Positions 44,803 to 56,945 of a stretch of 64,000 nt of DNA are shown piece by piece. The stretch lies in contig NC_092568.1 of assembly GCF_037975245.1 (NCBI RefSeq), forward strand, positions 18,559,001 through 18,623,000, read 5' to 3'. Numbering within the stretch: the first letter of the stretch is position 1; every line of letters starts with the position of its first letter. Position numbers and translations under genes: made by a program. The stretch comes from Apostichopus japonicus. Lineage: Eukaryota > Echinodermata > Holothuroidea > Aspidochirotida > Stichopodidae. The notes beneath the pieces were generated by a model. The model was not told where the DNA came from. It was given only the letters and a program-made list of their open reading frames with translations, and made no database searches.

Positions 44803-47800
44803 GATATTTTTCAAGCATAATGTAAAACTTCATACAGTATTCGTGGGGAACACCCACCACTAATAGGGAGCGGACAAAGCATGCTATACCGTATTAGGGG
44901 AGGTGTTCCTGTTTGCTTTGAGAAATTTTCGTATATTGACGGATGTAAAATATTGTTATAACTCTTTGCAACTGTGGATACACAATAATGTTGAAGAATA
45001 TCCAACTGCATATTGGTTCAATACTGTACATATTATTTATATACTGCACATTATGAATGATTGTTCGTAAAAGTGTCTGTCGGTGTGGGGGGGGGGTCTG
45101 GGCACTGATCTTATTCTGGGATGGGGAATGGGGGCGAAGCACCCTATTGAAGTATACGTGATGGCTGAAATGAAACACGAGGTCACTTGGTGTGCGTCGT
45201 TGTTCGTAACGTCCATCAAAGGCAAATGTGGTATACGTTACAGGCAGAACAGCGGATGGGCATGGATTTTGTCGCCATGCAGATACGAGCCTGGGTCGAT
45301 CCATGCCAGAGAACTCCGGGTCAGTTCGCTAGTCTAACATTCATATCGAGCTCGGAGATAACTATAGGTCGAGTTTATGCTACGGTTGAACAAGCGTTTA
45401 GTGTTCAATTTTAAAGGTATAAATTCTCAAGTGATCACCAGTGCATGACCATGGGTTAATACATACAAGCCGGTTAAATTTCAGTGTGTGTGTGTGTGCT
45501 ATAAGAACATTCGATGTATGCAACCAAGTACGTATATTAAACAATCGTATGGTGACTGTGGGCTGAAACACCTGTCTTCTAAATGTCAACATAGGCTATA
45601 CATAATTAACAGTTTAACATTTCTAGTTTGGTAGTTTGGTAATTTGGTAGTTTGGTAGTTTGGTTTTCGTGCTCTGCACTCTTGCATGTCGTTTTCTTAA
45701 AAATTACCTGCAGGATGTACGTTAGCATGAAGTAATAAGCTTTTTTTTTATAATTCCCGGGTTGTTTTAATCTTCACAGCCAATTAGTAAATAATATAAA
45801 TATATTCCATTGTATATAAGATAGCGAGGTAACAAATGACTATGATACTTGATTTCAAAGTTTTTCTGATTAAGTGAAATGTTAATTTGTTTGGATTCTT
45901 GCTCTTAATGTATGATCATAGCCAGGAATTCTGTTTGAGGGGCACCAACAATTTAAGAAGGGCGCATTACTCGTTTCCTGCAGCATGTGAAGTTTCTGTA
46001 ACAAACATAATGCTCGCAGACATTGGGGACCGGGGTGGGTGAGGGGGGAGGGGGAGTTATAACAGTAAAAAAGGCAGCTTAATGTGCAAATGAAATGTTT
46101 ACAAATTATATATATATATAGATATGTATACATGCTTATAAATTTGAATAAATGACTTCTATCTATAAAATATGGAACCATTTTCGACTGATTACTTGTT
46201 ATACTGGTAATTGCAATTGACTGATATAATGTCTAATGTGTGTTTACAGTTTCGCGTAACACAACCAGTAACACAATTAATTGACCTATGACCAGGGGCG
46301 CAATCAATCTTCTTTTACTGGGTTTGAAGGGGAGGGGAGGGGTTATGTCGTGCAGGTGAAGGGTCTTAGGTGTTCCCTCCCCTTTTGAAAATTTTGTTAA
46401 TATGGAGGGCGCTCAGATGCAAAATGACGCTATGTTTTGCAATTTTTGAAACAATGTTGAATTTTTGACTGTTTTGGTTGTGCCGCACATACATGTTATG
46501 TATTGATGAACTGTAAACTAAATTGTTTGTAATATTATGTCTGTCTTATTGTGGGGTGAGGGGGGGGGGGGTGGAGGCTGAGCCTATTTTCCTAGCCGTG
46601 GTTACGCCCATGCCTATGACAAATACTTACACAAGTAGTGTTTATCAAATTAGCATAAAAAAGACATTCATTTCTCTTAAAATACAACTAACTAACATTA
46701 GTTTTCGTGCGAAAAATTACGATGGTTTACTGACAGGGTCCTAACCTTCTTTGTTAAACTATTAACCGTGACGGCAACGACGCCACGTCGGTGAAGATGT
46801 ACCCCCATCCACTGGCACCCGCCTCCAAGCTGTAAGGACCCCCATTCAAACACTCCGAAACATTTACCTTATAGATTTGGTGGATGGAGTTAGGGCAAAA
46901 AGATGGATTTTTGAAGCAGTATTAGTAGCGTAAATTATATATTATATTTACATATAGTGAACTTTTCGTGTTTTGCGAAATGACAAGTTATGTCATGTTA
47001 TGTAATGTTCGCTAATAAATCCTCCTTGTGGAACTAAAACAAAAAACAAGTTTTGAGGTTGTCTTAGCTCGATCAGTTGCAATTTCAAGTTCGGGGATTT
47101 TGTTTTATAGTTTTCGTTTTAGTTTAGAGATTATCAATTTAGTTTAGAGATTCAGAATAAAAGAAAAAAAACGGCTTTAATTTACGGTATTTACATAGTA
47201 AAGAGCACTAACAAAGATTCTGATTCAGTGGGCTATAAATAAAGTACATCAGGTGCTAGATCACGCGCTATGGAAATTTCCACAGATTTAGGAATTTTAC
47301 AATCATGAATTAAGCGCATGTACACGCCTTTATATGGAACTGCATGCTGTGAAGTTTTCCAGAAAAGATTTATATTAATTGTTTATTATGAACCGAATAT
47401 AGTTTTGTTACTTATACTGTCATTGACGTAATGAATTTCCATACAGGGCAATGCACTCTATTGTGATGTCAGTTTGGATATTCCCCCCCATTTTTCTCTG
47501 ATATCAATGGTGACAAAGGTTGCAATGGTTACACGTTCATTGCAACACGTTGAGGATTTGAGGGTGCGTACCCACGAACAATATATATATATATATATAT
47601 ATTTTTTTTTTTACCCACGAACAATAGCTGCAAAGATACACATACGTGCTACGTAACCATGCACCCCACTTGTAGTGTCCAAATTCCAAATATACTATGC
47701 CTTCTTCATTGCATTTATTAACCAATCGGTAGACTGTCATACTTGAGTTACAATATATGCTAACACAGCCATAAACTTGTTTCAAAGGTCCATGAGTCCA

Positions 47801-50458
47801 TATCATACAATACTAACACAGATAACCTCGTTTAACTCATTACACGGGTAGGCGAGGGGAGGGGGGGGGGGAATAGGCACGTTCCACCAACTTTGTAAAT
47901 TACCATATTCAATAGAGTCTCTTTTTCATATATCGGAGTACCCCTTTTTGGTGATTAAATTTCGACTTCTGTAAACGAAAAGCGACCTTTTGTTGAAAAA
48001 AACAAAAACGGAAGCAACAACTGTAATAATTAAAATGCCTTATTGTTCAAAATTATTCAGACACTGGAATTCTTGGTACGGAGTTGGTTGTCGGCAACTC
48101 ACATGTCCAACTAGTCCGACACTTTTACACTCCTAGGTATTTAACACTCTTCCTAATCGTAATTGCCAAACTGAGAAATTAGCCGGGCCATTCGACTATG
48201 TTTAACTGATTTGCAGCATGCCGGGTGCTATATTATGATGACAACTCAGTCATTGTTGACATTGCTGTTCCGTTATTTTCTTAGGTGCCCGTTTTGTCAA
48301 GGTGCGGGAAAGTTAGTGCTTAGGTGAGATAATCGCCGGGAGTAATCTTGGCAGCAAGTGAACAATTTTCTAGCGTGCGATAATGGCTTAACTTACTTTT
48401 AGTGCATAACAAGAAAGAAGAAAGATGCAACCACACATTGTGACTTTAAACGTCTTTTCTCGCTCATCTCCTTTTAAAAATATGTGCCCACATCTTTAAT
48501 ATCAGAACATTTGTAACACAAAACAGGTGAAGCCATGCAGTACACACGCGTATGTTTTTCACAACAAAGTACATTACAGCGCGTTTGTATATATACCGTA
48601 ATGATGAAGCGAACTATAGTGCGTTTTTTTAGTGCAATTTCGGTTCAACTTGCCTAATCGCTTTGCCATATTTTCTAAGATGGAGGTGAAAACCTAAAGT
48701 TTATTATTTTTTTTTCGTAATACAGATAAGGCACAGTAACAGCAGTATATTCATCATATTTTGTAGAAAACGGTGCCACGTTATTGGGGCTTATGCCCGG
48801 TGGTGACTTTAAGAATGAAAGGTTTGAGGTCAAAGGTCGATTGAACCAAAATGGCTTTATTATGAATTTACGGATACATTTTCTATAGATTTGCAACGCT
48901 CATAAGTGAATTATTGTCAACATACATAGTTACAATGACGACTGAGATAAAAGACAAGTCGGTTAAAGGACAAATACTATTTTGTACAGGTTGGAGTTGA
49001 TGGATGACAGAATTATAAACATGTGTTTTGTTTGTTCTCCACAAGCAATTATTCATTAAAGGTGTTTGCGATGAAAATATGCAACTCCGTAAATTGTCTT
49101 TCGTTTTTAAATTTGCAGCAAAATGACTCTATATCTAGTCTCATGTTAATTACTTTCTCAACAAAGGGACATAATTATTAAATAATAAAGGGCACTTTTT
49201 TCATACACAAAACTTTTTATAGAGGGCACGTTTTGAGTTCTTCCACAAAAATGTGTGTTCCCGTGTGTGTGGGGTGGGGGACGCACACACCCGGCCCTCG
49301 GCCTTGGCTCCCGTACTAGGCAGGATCCACTCTCAACCCTGGTTGGGCCGGTTCTTTTGACTACAACCATCTGGTTATATAGCGGCGTTACATTAATTGA
49401 AGTAACACTAGTCCTTTCGAAAGGGAATAGACAATATACACGTGATGTTCGTTCGTTAAAGTTCAGAAGAGCGATCTTCCTGGCATTTGCACTGTTAAGA
49501 CTTTGGTTTGAGAAAATGTATATTCATTCCTTCAGTTTCGCTCCAAATGTGGAGCTTTATGAAAGGATCCGGTCCATACAGACTCAAGAAAGAATGTATT
49601 AATCTCTCAACGTCCTATGGTAGCAAATCTTTAAGTCAGAGGCATAAATAATTTGTGATACAAAATGAACTACATCTTGGGGGAGGAGGTTGATCATAGG
49701 AAGCCCAGCTGGAATTATTTGCAAATGATGCACATACTCCGTGTCTCCTTAGCAGTGTCGACCATTCATGCTCTACGAAAATGACGATAATAGGTTACCC
49801 CGTGTGAGCACCATTATATCAGCGCTGCCCGAAATTGAGATATATGTGTAACCGCTTTCGGCAGTAGAGTTGATAAGATGTTGAGATAAGTGGCTACATA
49901 ACCGGGCCCGGAGTCATTTAGAGGCGCCAGAAGGAATAATGGACGAAAAATTATGAATGTACTCTCGTTTGAATAATATACTTAAAATATTAAAAAAGGC
50001 AGCACCGTTGAAATAATCTTCCCAGCAGTTGAATGGGCGTTCGAAAGCCTAGGTTAACCCTTCCGCCTTTTAGCCCTACAGCTACTTCAAATATGGTAAT
50101 ATAAACCTCTTAAACAGGGTCCACACCTGGGCAATAATATCTCATTTACTTTATGTTGACGTTGTATTATAATTTAACAAAGTTATATATTCTACACTGT
50201 TACATTGCAACTAAGAGAACTTTCTCTAGAAGCTGAACATCAAAAGGAGTTTATATGCATCGTAGGATAGCCTTATGTAATTTAAAGTTCTATCCGGGAG
50301 TTTACGCTCTACAGAACTAACCTACTCATAATGGATGAGTTTAGCACTTTCAAAATATTGCTTGTATCGGCTTGTCACATCTGATGAATCGCCATCGCTG
50401 TCTTCTCTATATCCTTTCTTTTTTGTTCTTCACTTGTTACAGGGTTTTTTTTCTGTCA
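44803..50458. other. Intergenic DNA, no gene seen
   Basis: The stretch contains short simple repeats (a 10-bp GTTTGGTAGT repeat near 45628-45665, TA tracts near 46107 and 47579), G-runs and MITE debris such as CAGGGGCGCAATCAAT at 46293. No frame has the composition of a conserved protein, and no RNA gene was recognised. Confidence 0.55.
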
Positions 50459-51545
50459 GAAACATTGCTTTTCCTGTCTGACAAATTCGATATGTTACAA
50501 TGTAGCTCTCTTTTTTATTTTCTGCAAGATATCAGTTGGAATGTACATACCCTTAGGCAGCTATGTAAAGTAGAACTTTTCAAGTCATGCAGAACAGATT
50601 CAGAAGTGAGTGTTTAATGTTTCCTTATGCATGCTTAAAGCAGGGTGCTGTTACAGATGAGCATCAGTGCAACAACATATATGGACTGTTAGTGCAATTG
50701 CCCCTATTAAATAGAAACACTGCTCGTCCTGTCTGGTGACAAAATTCAATATGTTACAATGTAGCACCTTTCTTTCTTTTCTTCAAGATATCAGTTGAAA
50801 GCAAAGTAACGTTGAACTTTTTCCTTAAAGGGTACTGTTACAGATGCAAGGGCGGCGGAACCGGGGGGGCACGTGCCCCCCCACTTTTCCTCAGGTTAAA
50901 AATGTGCCCTTTTTCTACATAAAAATTGAGGTGTCTCAAGTTAGCAATTAGAGGCCAGGGAACCAGAATGAACACTCGGGAAGGGCCGTTTCCGGCCATC
51001 TGAGGGGTTTGTAAAACAAAAAATTTTCTTCTACGCTCCGCGCCAACCGATGGTGGCGCTCCGCTCAGATAGTCGTGCATACAACTTTGCAAATCCTGGC
51101 TACGCTAGTGACTTTTAATGAACTTCTGTCGGTCAAACTCAAAGCTATTTCGAATGGAAAAAATTTGTTAAGATATATTAACAAGAAATAAACTCTACAT
51201 TAGCAACTAGCATGAGTTCACCTCATTTTGTCTCAAAAGAAAACTTGTTCCTTGTTTCCCAATTTGTTCATTGGATATTGCAGTGCTGTATGCATATTTT
51301 CCTTGAAGGGGGGGGGGGGCGGCCTTGATGGAGTGATGTGTATACGCAAATAAGATAATACAATAAGAGTTATAAAGGGTACTAAATATAAGGCTGCATC
51401 AGTCCAATCGAATTTCTGCAAAGTGCCCTTTGATGTCGGTGCCCCCCCCCCCCCCAGATTAAAAGTGCTTCCGCCGCCCTTGTACAGATGGGCATCAGTG
51501 CAACAACATATGTGGACATTAAGTGCAACTGCCCCTACTAAATAA
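50459..51545 (+). repeat. ~255-bp tandem duplication, second copy interrupted
   Basis: Copy 1 (50459-50713) begins GAAACATTGCTTTTCCTGTC. Copy 2 begins at 50714 with GAAACACTGCTCGTCCTGTC and continues to 50846, then resumes at 51491 after a hAT-like insertion. Copy 1 therefore preserves the empty insertion site (GTTACAGATGAGCATCAG). Confidence 0.75.
50847..51482. mobile_element. hAT-like non-autonomous element with 8-bp TSD
   Basis: Ends are CAAGGGCGGCGGAA and TTCCGCCGCCCTTG, a perfect 14-bp inverted repeat. TACAGATG stands on both sides (50839-50846 and 51483-51490), the 8-bp target duplication expected of hAT elements. The 636-bp interior contains a minus-oriented GCGGAGCGCC module (50976-51073) and G/C runs but no transposase. 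Confidence 0.88.
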
Positions 51546-53357
51546 TTTGAATCGGTACCTTTCTTACAAACCTGAAAATATATTGCTACTATCACATCAA
51601 GTCCTCTGCTGGTGGTGATTTCACCAAATTCATGATGTAGATATTGTAGACATAACAAAGCATCTTACTTTGCATCCCATAGGAACCTGGGTTTCCTCCA
51701 TTCACAGGAAGCTGCAGGGGGTGGGGGCTCCCCATGCTGAACTAATACTTGCTTAGAGCAATCAGCCAGCTATTACGGTGTGGCAGAAAAGTAGTCATAG
51801 TTTCATGATTTCCTCTTCCAATTAAGCCATGCAGGATTAAAAACCAAAACCGACCCCCACAACGACCAACTTTGAAATCCCGCATGTCATTGTTTACAAT
51901 TACTGAATAACCAATCCCATGGCATGATAACGACGGGTTTGAAGGTTTTCATATCATCGCTTCTTCCTCACAACCCCAACCCCCCCCCCCCCCCCCTCGT
52001 CCTGCATCCCTCTCGAGAACTATTGGGTCCATCTACTTATTAAGAATGTAATCGTTGCTTAAAATTCAATAATCAATAGTTTATAGAAATTCAGTATTGC
52101 TGAAGTTAGCATTTATACATTGTAGTTGATTCCGACCGTTTTGTTAGCGAGGTCGATCAGGGGTGAAACTCCTTTTGTTGTGGTTAGCTTTAAAAAGAAA
52201 ATAATTGTTGAAGTTAATTTGATGTTGAAACCTCACAATATTTGTTCTATTGTTGATGTAATGGCCATATTGCCTTTTTGACCTGATTAAACGTACCAAG
52301 ACATCTATACCTTTTCCATAATTATTGTCATTTAAGGCCCCCCCCCCCCCGTATAAGTAAAGTGGCTTTGCAAAGCTTTGAACTTATTATACTTTTTATA
52401 TATATTTGGGGGGTGGGCTGTGGCATGGCACCCCTGGAGGAACGCCCCCCCCGGCTTAGTACGCCACTGTCTAGTTGTCGCATGTCATGGTTTCATTTTG
52501 GTTATGAAGAGTGATGCGTTTGTGTGATGAATAAAATGCGCCGCTTGTTTGAATGTCACATGCGTCGCCGTCTCTTGGACCAATGAGCTGTTAGATATTA
52601 CTTCCCCATTCCACTCTTTAGGCAGATTTACATCCATCATCGGTCCATGTGATCATGTATGTAACATTGATAGCTGTTAGGGTAATTCTAAAATTTGAAT
52701 AGCAACACTGTTAATTGTTGGTTAGTTTTTATGCTGAGAAATTACAACCTTCAACACAATGTTAACAACAATATCAAATTAAACTATACAGTGTTTTGGT
52801 AAGTTGGTATCAACAAGAAGAAACTACTTTAGATAGTTGACAATCTTTTAGACAAACAACTTTATTTGGCTACCGTGGTTTAACTTGTTTCTGTTTGCGC
52901 ACTAAAGGTATATACCGGTATACACCCACCCATTAACTGATTTTGAAATATTAATCTTAACAATCGACACAAATACTTAGGCTATGAGTCACATCTTGCC
53001 CCGAGTAAAACGGGGAAAAAAAAGAGGTGAAAAATGGGATACGTTTGGGGTTCCCCACTTAATTTATCCTTACGAAATCTTTCACGGTTGGTGAACACAA
53101 GGGTAGTACAGAAGGTTAATTGCAGTAAGGATTGTTTACTTAATCACATTTGAACGTTAATCTGACAAACAGCCAAATTTTAAAAGCAGGACACCTCGAT
53201 CCTGGTGGACTGAAAATTAGTTAGGATCTTTAAATTGTGATATAAGATTTTGGCATGTCGGATATCATGTTAAAGCTTGTTTTCACCTAGTGATTGTTTC
53301 TACAAGACAGGTTTGGAATCCAAATTAGTTTTGACGATTATGTGGAATTTGCATGAA
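51546..53357. other. Intergenic DNA, no gene seen
   Basis: C- and G-runs (51980, 52340, 52410 and 52446) mark fragments of MITE-type repeats. No exon or RNA gene was recognised. Confidence 0.55.
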
Positions 53358-54035
53358 CAGGCGCGTATCCAGGATTTTCAAACCCGGGGGGCGCGAATTA
53401 CTATCTAAGCGGAGCGCCACCATCGGTTGGCGCGCAGCGTACAAGAAAATTTCTTATTTTGATACCCCCCAGATCACCGGAAACGGCACTTCTCGGGCTT
53501 GAAATGACCAACCAGATGTACACTTTTTGCCTGAGAACCAAGTATTTCCTAATAGTTTTTTTTCCATCCATAACCTTTTTGAAGATTGTCAACCCGGCAC
53601 ACATCATGTTCGACCTGATCGCATCTCCTGTGGGTCTTTGCTTTTGTAGGTGATTCTACGTCGCGGCCCACAATACCCATCAACCCCACTTTTCAAGGTT
53701 TTAAGCCCCATATTTGTTGAGAATTTGAAAATTCACATTTCTCGTGAATAAACTCACTTCAAAACATACCCATAATGTTGTACAAAATTTCATCTATGGA
53801 CAACCAATATAGAAAAACTTCCTTCAACCCCTAACAGACCGGTCAAAATTGCACGAGTAGAGGGAAGTCTGATGCAGAATGTTGGTCAGAAATTTTCTAA
53901 AATTCCGACACAGTTAATTTATTGGTGTAGAAATATTAAAACCTCTTATAACGGCTATTATAAAACTTGGTTGAAGGAAATGAAAAAATAGCAGATATTT
54001 CCGAAACCGAACACTATACACATAGGCGTAGGAGG
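53358..54035 (+). mobile_element. Dispersed ~750-bp element, copy B (interrupted)
   Basis: This is the same element as 5048-5805. It starts CAGGCGCGTATCCAGGATTT, includes CTATCTAAGCGGAGCGCCAC and the TTTTTTTCCATCCATAACC stretch, and continues to ATTTCCGAAACCGAACACTA. The tail reappears at about 54700-54775 (CGCCATTTTCATGCTCACTG) after the inserted MITE and other sequence. Confidence 0.7.
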
Positions 54036-54043
54036 CGCGGCGG

Positions 54044-54426
54044 AATTGGCGGAGCTAGGGGTATTGGTCAGGAGGGGCGAGAATGGTCTGTAGGGGCGCT
54101 TTCAACACTATCTAAGCGGAGCGCCACCACTGGTTGGCGCGTAGCGTACAGAAAATTTTTGAGTAAAGATACTCCCTAGATCGCCGGAAATGACGCTTTC
54201 CGGGCCTGGCTAATTTGCAGATAAACGAAGAATAAATAGGTGTCATCTCCAAATTACACCAACAAAATGTGACAAATGTCAATAAGTAGATGAGAGCGCA
54301 ATGAAAAAGTCAATAATCTAGAATAAGTAAAAAGTGGTAAAGAGCTGAAAAACGCGCCAGCAGTCCATTTGAGTCCGTCAGGGGGGGGGGGCATGCGCCC
54401 CTGACCGTATGGACGCTCCGCCACTG
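54044..54426. mobile_element. hAT-type MITE with perfect 8-bp TSD
   Basis: The right end reads GCTCCGCCACTG and the left end is a mutated form of CAGTGGCGGAGC. CGCGGCGG flanks both sides (54036-54043 and 54427-54434). The interior matches the MITE at 62685-63020 in opposite orientation and carries the GCGGAGCGCC module at 54109-54211. Confidence 0.85.
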
Positions 54427-54833
54427 CGCGGCGGGGTGCAGCCCCTAATTCGCCATTACTAAAGTAAAAGAGAGTTTTGACATAATTGGACCTCCATGCT
54501 TTTGATACATCTACATGAGACATGTCGTTGTTTACATTAGCATCCCGCGGTATACTGCGCAATTTGAACGGACCGTACGGTACATGATGGCATGCGATGT
54601 AATAACCGATGCTTGCTTATATGATATCGACATTGACGCGTTGAACGCGCGCTTCGCGCGCGAAATTTTTGGTTATTTTTTCAGGCAAGTCGGACAGTTT
54701 TGAGGCTTTTCATCATGGAACGCCATTTTCATGCTCACTGATATGATTGGATATCTGCTGTTTGCGTTTCAAATTCGAACAGGCGCGTAGCGAGGAATTT
54801 GCCAAGGGAGGGGCGAAGCCTGTAGGCAAATTA

Positions 54834-55045
54834 CCTCAGCGTAGCGCCACCATAGGTTGGCGCGAAGCGTACAAGAAAATTTTGGCCGAAAATGCCTCCC
54901 AGATCGCTGGAAATGGCACTACCCAGGACCATTTGTTAGCGCGAAGCGTACAAGAAAATTTTGGCCGAAAATGTCTCCCAGATCGCTGGAAATGACACTT
55001 CCCAGGCCTTGTAAGTTGCATCTAAGCACTTTCTATTTTGAAATT
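54834..55045 (+). repeat. Two tandem GCGGAGCGCC-type modules
   Basis: Two copies in the same direction share GCGCGAAGCGTACAAGAAAA, then TTTTGGCCGAAAATG and CCCAGATCGCTGGAAATG. The second ends with the AAGTTGCATCTAAGCACTTT tail seen at 8290. The two copies are about 105 bp apart. Confidence 0.7.
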
Positions 55046-55116
55046 ACTTAGCGATATCATTTAAAAAAATGCTGAATGGGGGGGGGGCGGGCGGTCGCCC
55101 CCATCCCAAAAATCGT

Positions 55117-55176
55117 CATGTTCCCCGACGACACGGTCGAGTTCGAGACCAGCCACAGTTGGTTTCATAGCACAAT
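55117..55176 (+). repeat. SINE-like fragment with Pol III B-box, copy 2
   Basis: GTTCCCCGACGACACGGTCG then AGTTCGAGACCAGCCACAG is nearly identical to 7327-7391, and a TATA simple repeat follows. It is probably the same truncated SINE family. Confidence 0.5.
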
Positions 55177-55379
55177 TCTACACACGCGTTATGATAGACC
55201 ATATATAGTATATATATATAGATCATTAGTGAGAGAGGAAAATGGAAACGTCAAAAAATGGAGTTGTCGGTGTAAGGGGTAGGGTGAGTCACACTTTTAC
55301 GAAATCATTGATCCGTCACTGGCTACCCTTCAGCGCTGTAATGATGTCACTGTTCCTCTTTCTCTTCCCGGTGTCTTCG

Positions 55380-55520
55380 CGTTTTTCTTTTACTCCCTCC
55401 TTTTCTCCTTTTTCTCTCTTTCTTCTTTTTCTTTTCTCTTCCTTCCTCTCCTCCTCTTCTTTTTTCCCCTCTTTTTTCCTTTTTTCTTCTCTTTTTTTTC
55501 TCTCCTCTTTTTCTTATCCG
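55380..55520. repeat. Polypyrimidine (TTC/TTTCC) tract
   Basis: About 140 bp are almost entirely T and C on the plus strand, ending at a G/C-run MITE edge (CCCCTGGATACGCACCTG). The frames rich in Lys/Arg/Glu on the other strand are artefacts. Confidence 0.9.
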
Positions 55521-55562
55521 GGGGGCGCGCGCCCCCAACGCCCCCCCCCTGGATACGCACCT

Positions 55563-56855
55563 GATGAAGGTAGCTGTTATGTACAACTCCGTGGTACGAC
55601 ATGATATCACATGTCTCGGTAAGATATAGATGATTGGGCGTGAAGAAATGTTTCATGGTCGGTGTTAATAAAAGAATATATTCAATATTCATGTGACTAA
55701 ATTATATAGTCCATCGCTGATACAAAACTCAAACCAAACAAGATTAAGGTAATATATAGTCAATAAATGTACTGATGCGTGCAATCACCTGTTGCTGCTT
55801 TTGGCATTACCACAGGCCTGTCGAGGGAGACTTTGGAAAGTCGGGAAGAGGCATAGCCCCATGGGGAGCGGTATATCCCCGGGGAAGGGCATAACCGTGG
55901 GAGAAGGGGCTAACCCCGGGAGAAGGGGTGTATCCCGGAATTTTGGAGGTTCGGGGAAATATGGATTATAAGAATAATTTAAATTTAAGAGTAAATTATA
56001 TAACTACAGAGACAAGTAAAGGCTCAGGTTAAACTAAGCTACTTTGGTTTTTGTATATGATAAAAGTAAAACATGTTATAAGTAAGTGATATCCATTTAG
56101 ACATTTTATTTTACTAAAAAATCATATGAAATGAAGATATTTCAAAATATTAAAATTAAAATAGGTGTCTTAGCATGAATTAGTTAACAATATATTCTGT
56201 AGAAATCAAACAGACAACTGCAAATAGGTGAGTTCAATTTATGAAAGAACTTTGTTCCAATCTTAAGGAATATCTGATTACACATTTCAGGCAAAAAGGT
56301 AATATAAAACATAAACAAAGCCAAAAAAAAGTAAACAGGAAACATGTTGGGAACAACGATTCTACAATAATAAACAATGGAGCTTGGAATAAATGGAAAG
56401 TGTAAAACAATGATACACAATGGAATATGTAAAGAAGAAACAAATTAGATGAGAATGCTAAATACACCCCCTCTCCAGGAAAGCACATTAATGGTACATA
56501 CCAAACAAAACAACCTGATAGATACTCATATTTACATGGCACTATTAAAATGAGAGGTAACTTTATCAAAGATTCAGTTGAGAAAGACTGCTGGGCTAAC
56601 TTTTCTTTCTTTCTTTTCCATTTTTGGGGGAGGGCGAGGGGCAGAAATTGAGTTTCCTTGTTGTTTTCAGTTTTTATATTATTATGACCAAAAAAATCGG
56701 ACACATGGCAGCTGTCTATATAGGAATAACAAAAACGACTGTTACTATGCTGCATTTAGAGAATGCTGGATATCGAGCGATAGAGAAATTACAATAAGTG
56801 AGTAATTTGCGGTAAAACAGAGGGTCTTCTTTCATCTTGGCAACGCTTGTATAAG
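55563..56855. other. 3' intergenic DNA of the minus-strand gene
   Basis: It contains a short GGGAGAAGGGG(C/T) repeat near 55850-55935 and AT-rich sequence. No coding exon was recognised. Confidence 0.55.
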
Positions 56856-56861
56856 TTTATT
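56856..56861 (-). promoter_or_regulatory. Poly(A) signal AATAAA of minus-strand gene
   Basis: AATAAA on the minus strand stands 85 bp past the TAA of the vWA/CpRas-like gene, at the expected distance. Confidence 0.65.
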
Positions 56862-56945
56862 TCAATAAACCATCACCATAATGAAAATGAAAAGAAATCA
56901 AGGCCTTGCCATCCATATTGTAAGTTGTATTTTTTTATATTTCAC

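Noticed and set aside
45037-45414. Overlapping frames around a G-run
   Set aside because: No conserved motif, no splice logic, and competing frames on both strands; treated as non-coding.
49255-49602. 115-residue plus-strand frame
   Set aside because: Begins in a G-rich repeat and shows no recognisable domain; nothing supports expression.
55242-55692. Lys/Arg/Glu-rich and Phe/Ser-rich frames
   Set aside because: Translations of the polypyrimidine tract.
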